Positions 62,793 to 64,000 of a stretch of DNA of 64,000 nucleotides are shown in pieces (position 1 is the stretch's first letter; the number at the start of each line of letters is the position of its first letter). This stretch comes from Pigmentiphaga sp. NML080357 (GTDB lineage: Bacteria > Pseudomonadota > Gammaproteobacteria > Burkholderiales > Burkholderiaceae_B): positions 62,001 through 126,000 of the forward strand of contig NZ_NINW01000037.1 of the NCBI RefSeq assembly GCF_002188465.1, given 5' to 3'. Under the pieces are notes generated by a model, which saw only the letters and a program-made list of their open reading frames with translations, made no database searches and had not been told where the DNA came from. The position numbers were made by a program, and so were the translations under genes.

Positions 62793-63848
62793 GTGGAGCA
62801 CGTCGTTCGCAACGCCTGGTACGTACTGGGCTGGACAGCAGAAATCGGCACAGGGCCCTTCGCCCGGAGAATACTGGACGAACCCGTCGTCGCGTTCCGG
62901 CGGCATGACGGCCGGCTCGCCGCGCTGCTGGACCGCTGCGCGCATCGCCTCGTTCCCCTGTCGCTGGGCAGCGTGGTCGGCGACACACTGCAATGCGGCT
63001 ATCACGGACTGCGATACGACGGCACCGGCGTCTGCGTGCATGTTCCAGGGCAGGCGAACATCCCCGACGCCGCCCGGGTCCGCAGCTTTCCCGTGGAAGA
63101 ACGGTATGGCGCCGCCTGGATCTGGATGGGCGATCCCGGACAGGCCGACCCGCGCCGCATCCCGGCCATCGAACGCTATGGCGCGCCGGGCTGGACGGTC
63201 ATCTGGGGCGCGCCCCAATATCACCGCTCGCACTATCTGAACATCGTCGAGAACCTGCAGGACCCGGCCCACACGACCTACGTCCATCCGGCCACCATCG
63301 GCAATCCCGCCTCGAGCGACATTCCTCCCGTCATCGAGGAAACCGAAGGCCACATCGTCACCTACCGCTGGACCCTCGACGCCGAGCCGCCCCCCATCGA
63401 CCGCAAGAACGGCAACTTCAGCGGACTGACCGACCGGTGCCAGTACTACCACTTCTTCCCGCCCTGCACCTCGCGGGTGGACGTGGTGACGATGCAGGCC
63501 GGCCAGGAACACACGGAGGCCAACATGGACCGCGGCCTGCGCGCGTTCAGCTACAAGTTCCTGACGCCCGAGAACGATACGGCCACGCACTTCTTCTGGC
63601 TGCACGTGCGCAACTTCGGCGTGGGCGACAAGGAACTCGACGAGCGCCTGAGACGCGAGATGGGCCGGACCTTCGAAGAGGACAACGTCATCGTCTCCGC
63701 CATGCAGCGCGAACAGGACGCCACCGGCTTGCGGCAGCTGGCCTGGCTGCGCATCGACGCGGGCCCGACCCGCGCCCGCCGCATGATCGAGAAGATGGCG
63801 GCCGTCGAGTCCGCAGCCGCTTCCCCTGCGACCACGACGGCGTCCTGA
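62793..63848 (+). CDS. Rieske non-haem iron oxygenase (VanA-like)
   Basis: A 351-residue oxygenase component. GTG 62793 follows GAAGGAG and gives the typical VanA start (VEHVVRNAWYVLGW). The Rieske [2Fe-2S] ligands are Cys49, His51, Cys68 and His71 (CAHRLVPLSLG ... LQCGYHGL). The mononuclear iron site follows as Asp157-x2-His160-x4-His165 in NLQDPAHTTYVH. VanA-type enzymes demethylate aryl methyl ethers or hydroxylate aromatic and heterocyclic acids. They need a ferredoxin reductase (VanB), which is not in the window. The gene follows the BisC-like gene on the same strand. Confidence 0.88.
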   Translation: MEHVVRNAWYVLGWTAEIGTGPFARRILDEPVVAFRRHDGRLAALLDRCAHRLVPLSLGSVVGDTLQCGYHGLRYDGTGVCVHVPGQANIPDAARVRSFPVEERYGAAWIWMGDPGQADPRRIPAIERYGAPGWTVIWGAPQYHRSHYLNIVENLQDPAHTTYVHPATIGNPASSDIPPVIEETEGHIVTYRWTLDAEPPPIDRKNGNFSGLTDRCQYYHFFPPCTSRVDVVTMQAGQEHTEANMDRGLRAFSYKFLTPENDTATHFFWLHVRNFGVGDKELDERLRREMGRTFEEDNVIVSAMQREQDATGLRQLAWLRIDAGPTRARRMIEKMAAVESAAASPATTTAS

Positions 63849-63908
63849 CGCCCGCCGATCGCCAGTCCGTCCACCCGCTCCGCTTGCGTGCCGCCCAAGG
63901 AGGCCACC

Positions 63909-64000
63909 ATGTCCCACCGTCCGCATCCCCGTATCCCTCGCGCCTCGTCGCTGCTGGCCGGCCTGGCGCTCGCCCTGTCGGCAACGCAGGCCTGTGCCGG
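63909..64000 (+). CDS. Start of a secreted protein, probably a Bug-type receptor (truncated by window end)
   Basis: ATG 63909 follows AAGGAGG. The 30 visible codons encode a signal peptide (RIPRASSLLAGLALALSATQ, then ACAG). Position after the Rieske gene and the style of the leader fit another Bug/TctC receptor, but the mature part lies outside the window. Confidence 0.6.
   Translation, partial: MSHRPHPRIPRASSLLAGLALALSATQACA

Overview
The window is about 68-70% GC, densely coded, and carries the gene content of a betaproteobacterium of the Alcaligenaceae, most like Bordetella or Achromobacter. The pointers are the many periplasmic Bug/TctC-type solute receptors (six, two of them cut by the window ends) without membrane partners, the scpB-rluB-rimP-nusA-infB-rbfA-truB-typA order, a phasin gene, and GC-rich hairpin repeats between genes. 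This is inferred from gene content; no 16S or other phylogenetic marker comparison was possible.

Region by region. 1-2250: the end of a Bug receptor gene, then ligK and ligI of the protocatechuate 4,5-cleavage (2-pyrone-4,6-dicarboxylate) route. 2341-6808: a minus-strand catabolic unit (DapA-like lyase/aldolase, solute-binding protein, FAH-family hydrolase, GntR/FCD regulator) that has decayed in the middle: only the second halves of an ABC ATPase and a VOC dioxygenase-like protein remain. 7003-11100: puuD (cytochrome-c-linked urate oxidase), a DUF2242 lipoprotein, gabD and a GNAT acetyltransferase. 11174-12886: a Cache-domain chemoreceptor. 13072-24672: the translation and chromosome-maintenance superoperon from scpB to typA, with a long leader and an intrinsic terminator ahead of rimP.

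25011-30180: an EamA exporter, a DUF1488 protein and a complete siaABCD-type phosphatase/kinase/phosphoprotein/diguanylate cyclase operon, followed by a FUSC efflux protein, an initiator tRNA gene, a membrane-anchored J-domain protein and a small secreted protein. 34297-39741: a minus-strand aromatic catabolic operon (FAD hydroxylase, Bug receptor, BphC-type extradiol dioxygenase, FAH hydrolase, BKACE-type cleavage enzyme) facing a LysR regulator. 40969-44245: nudix-aat-bpt-pyrD. 44473-49648: IclR regulator, PBP7-type endopeptidase, Bug receptor, EamA exporter, phasin. 49794-53722: cysteine hydrolase facing a Bug receptor, a molybdopterin-binding-domain protein, an EI24 membrane protein and a thioredoxin-like protein. 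53775-59023: hrpA divergent from argA. 59300-64000: Bug receptor, BisC-like molybdoenzyme, Rieske oxygenase and the start of another secreted protein.

Most accessory genes form small catabolic modules, each with its own regulator, one Bug receptor and two to five enzymes, set among conserved housekeeping operons. The points most worth a second look are the BKACE/extradiol operon, the decayed ABC/VOC unit with its matched operator pair, the rimP leader, the siaABCD operon and an AT-rich inverted repeat downstream of argA. I saw no prophage, transposase, CRISPR array, rRNA operon or origin.
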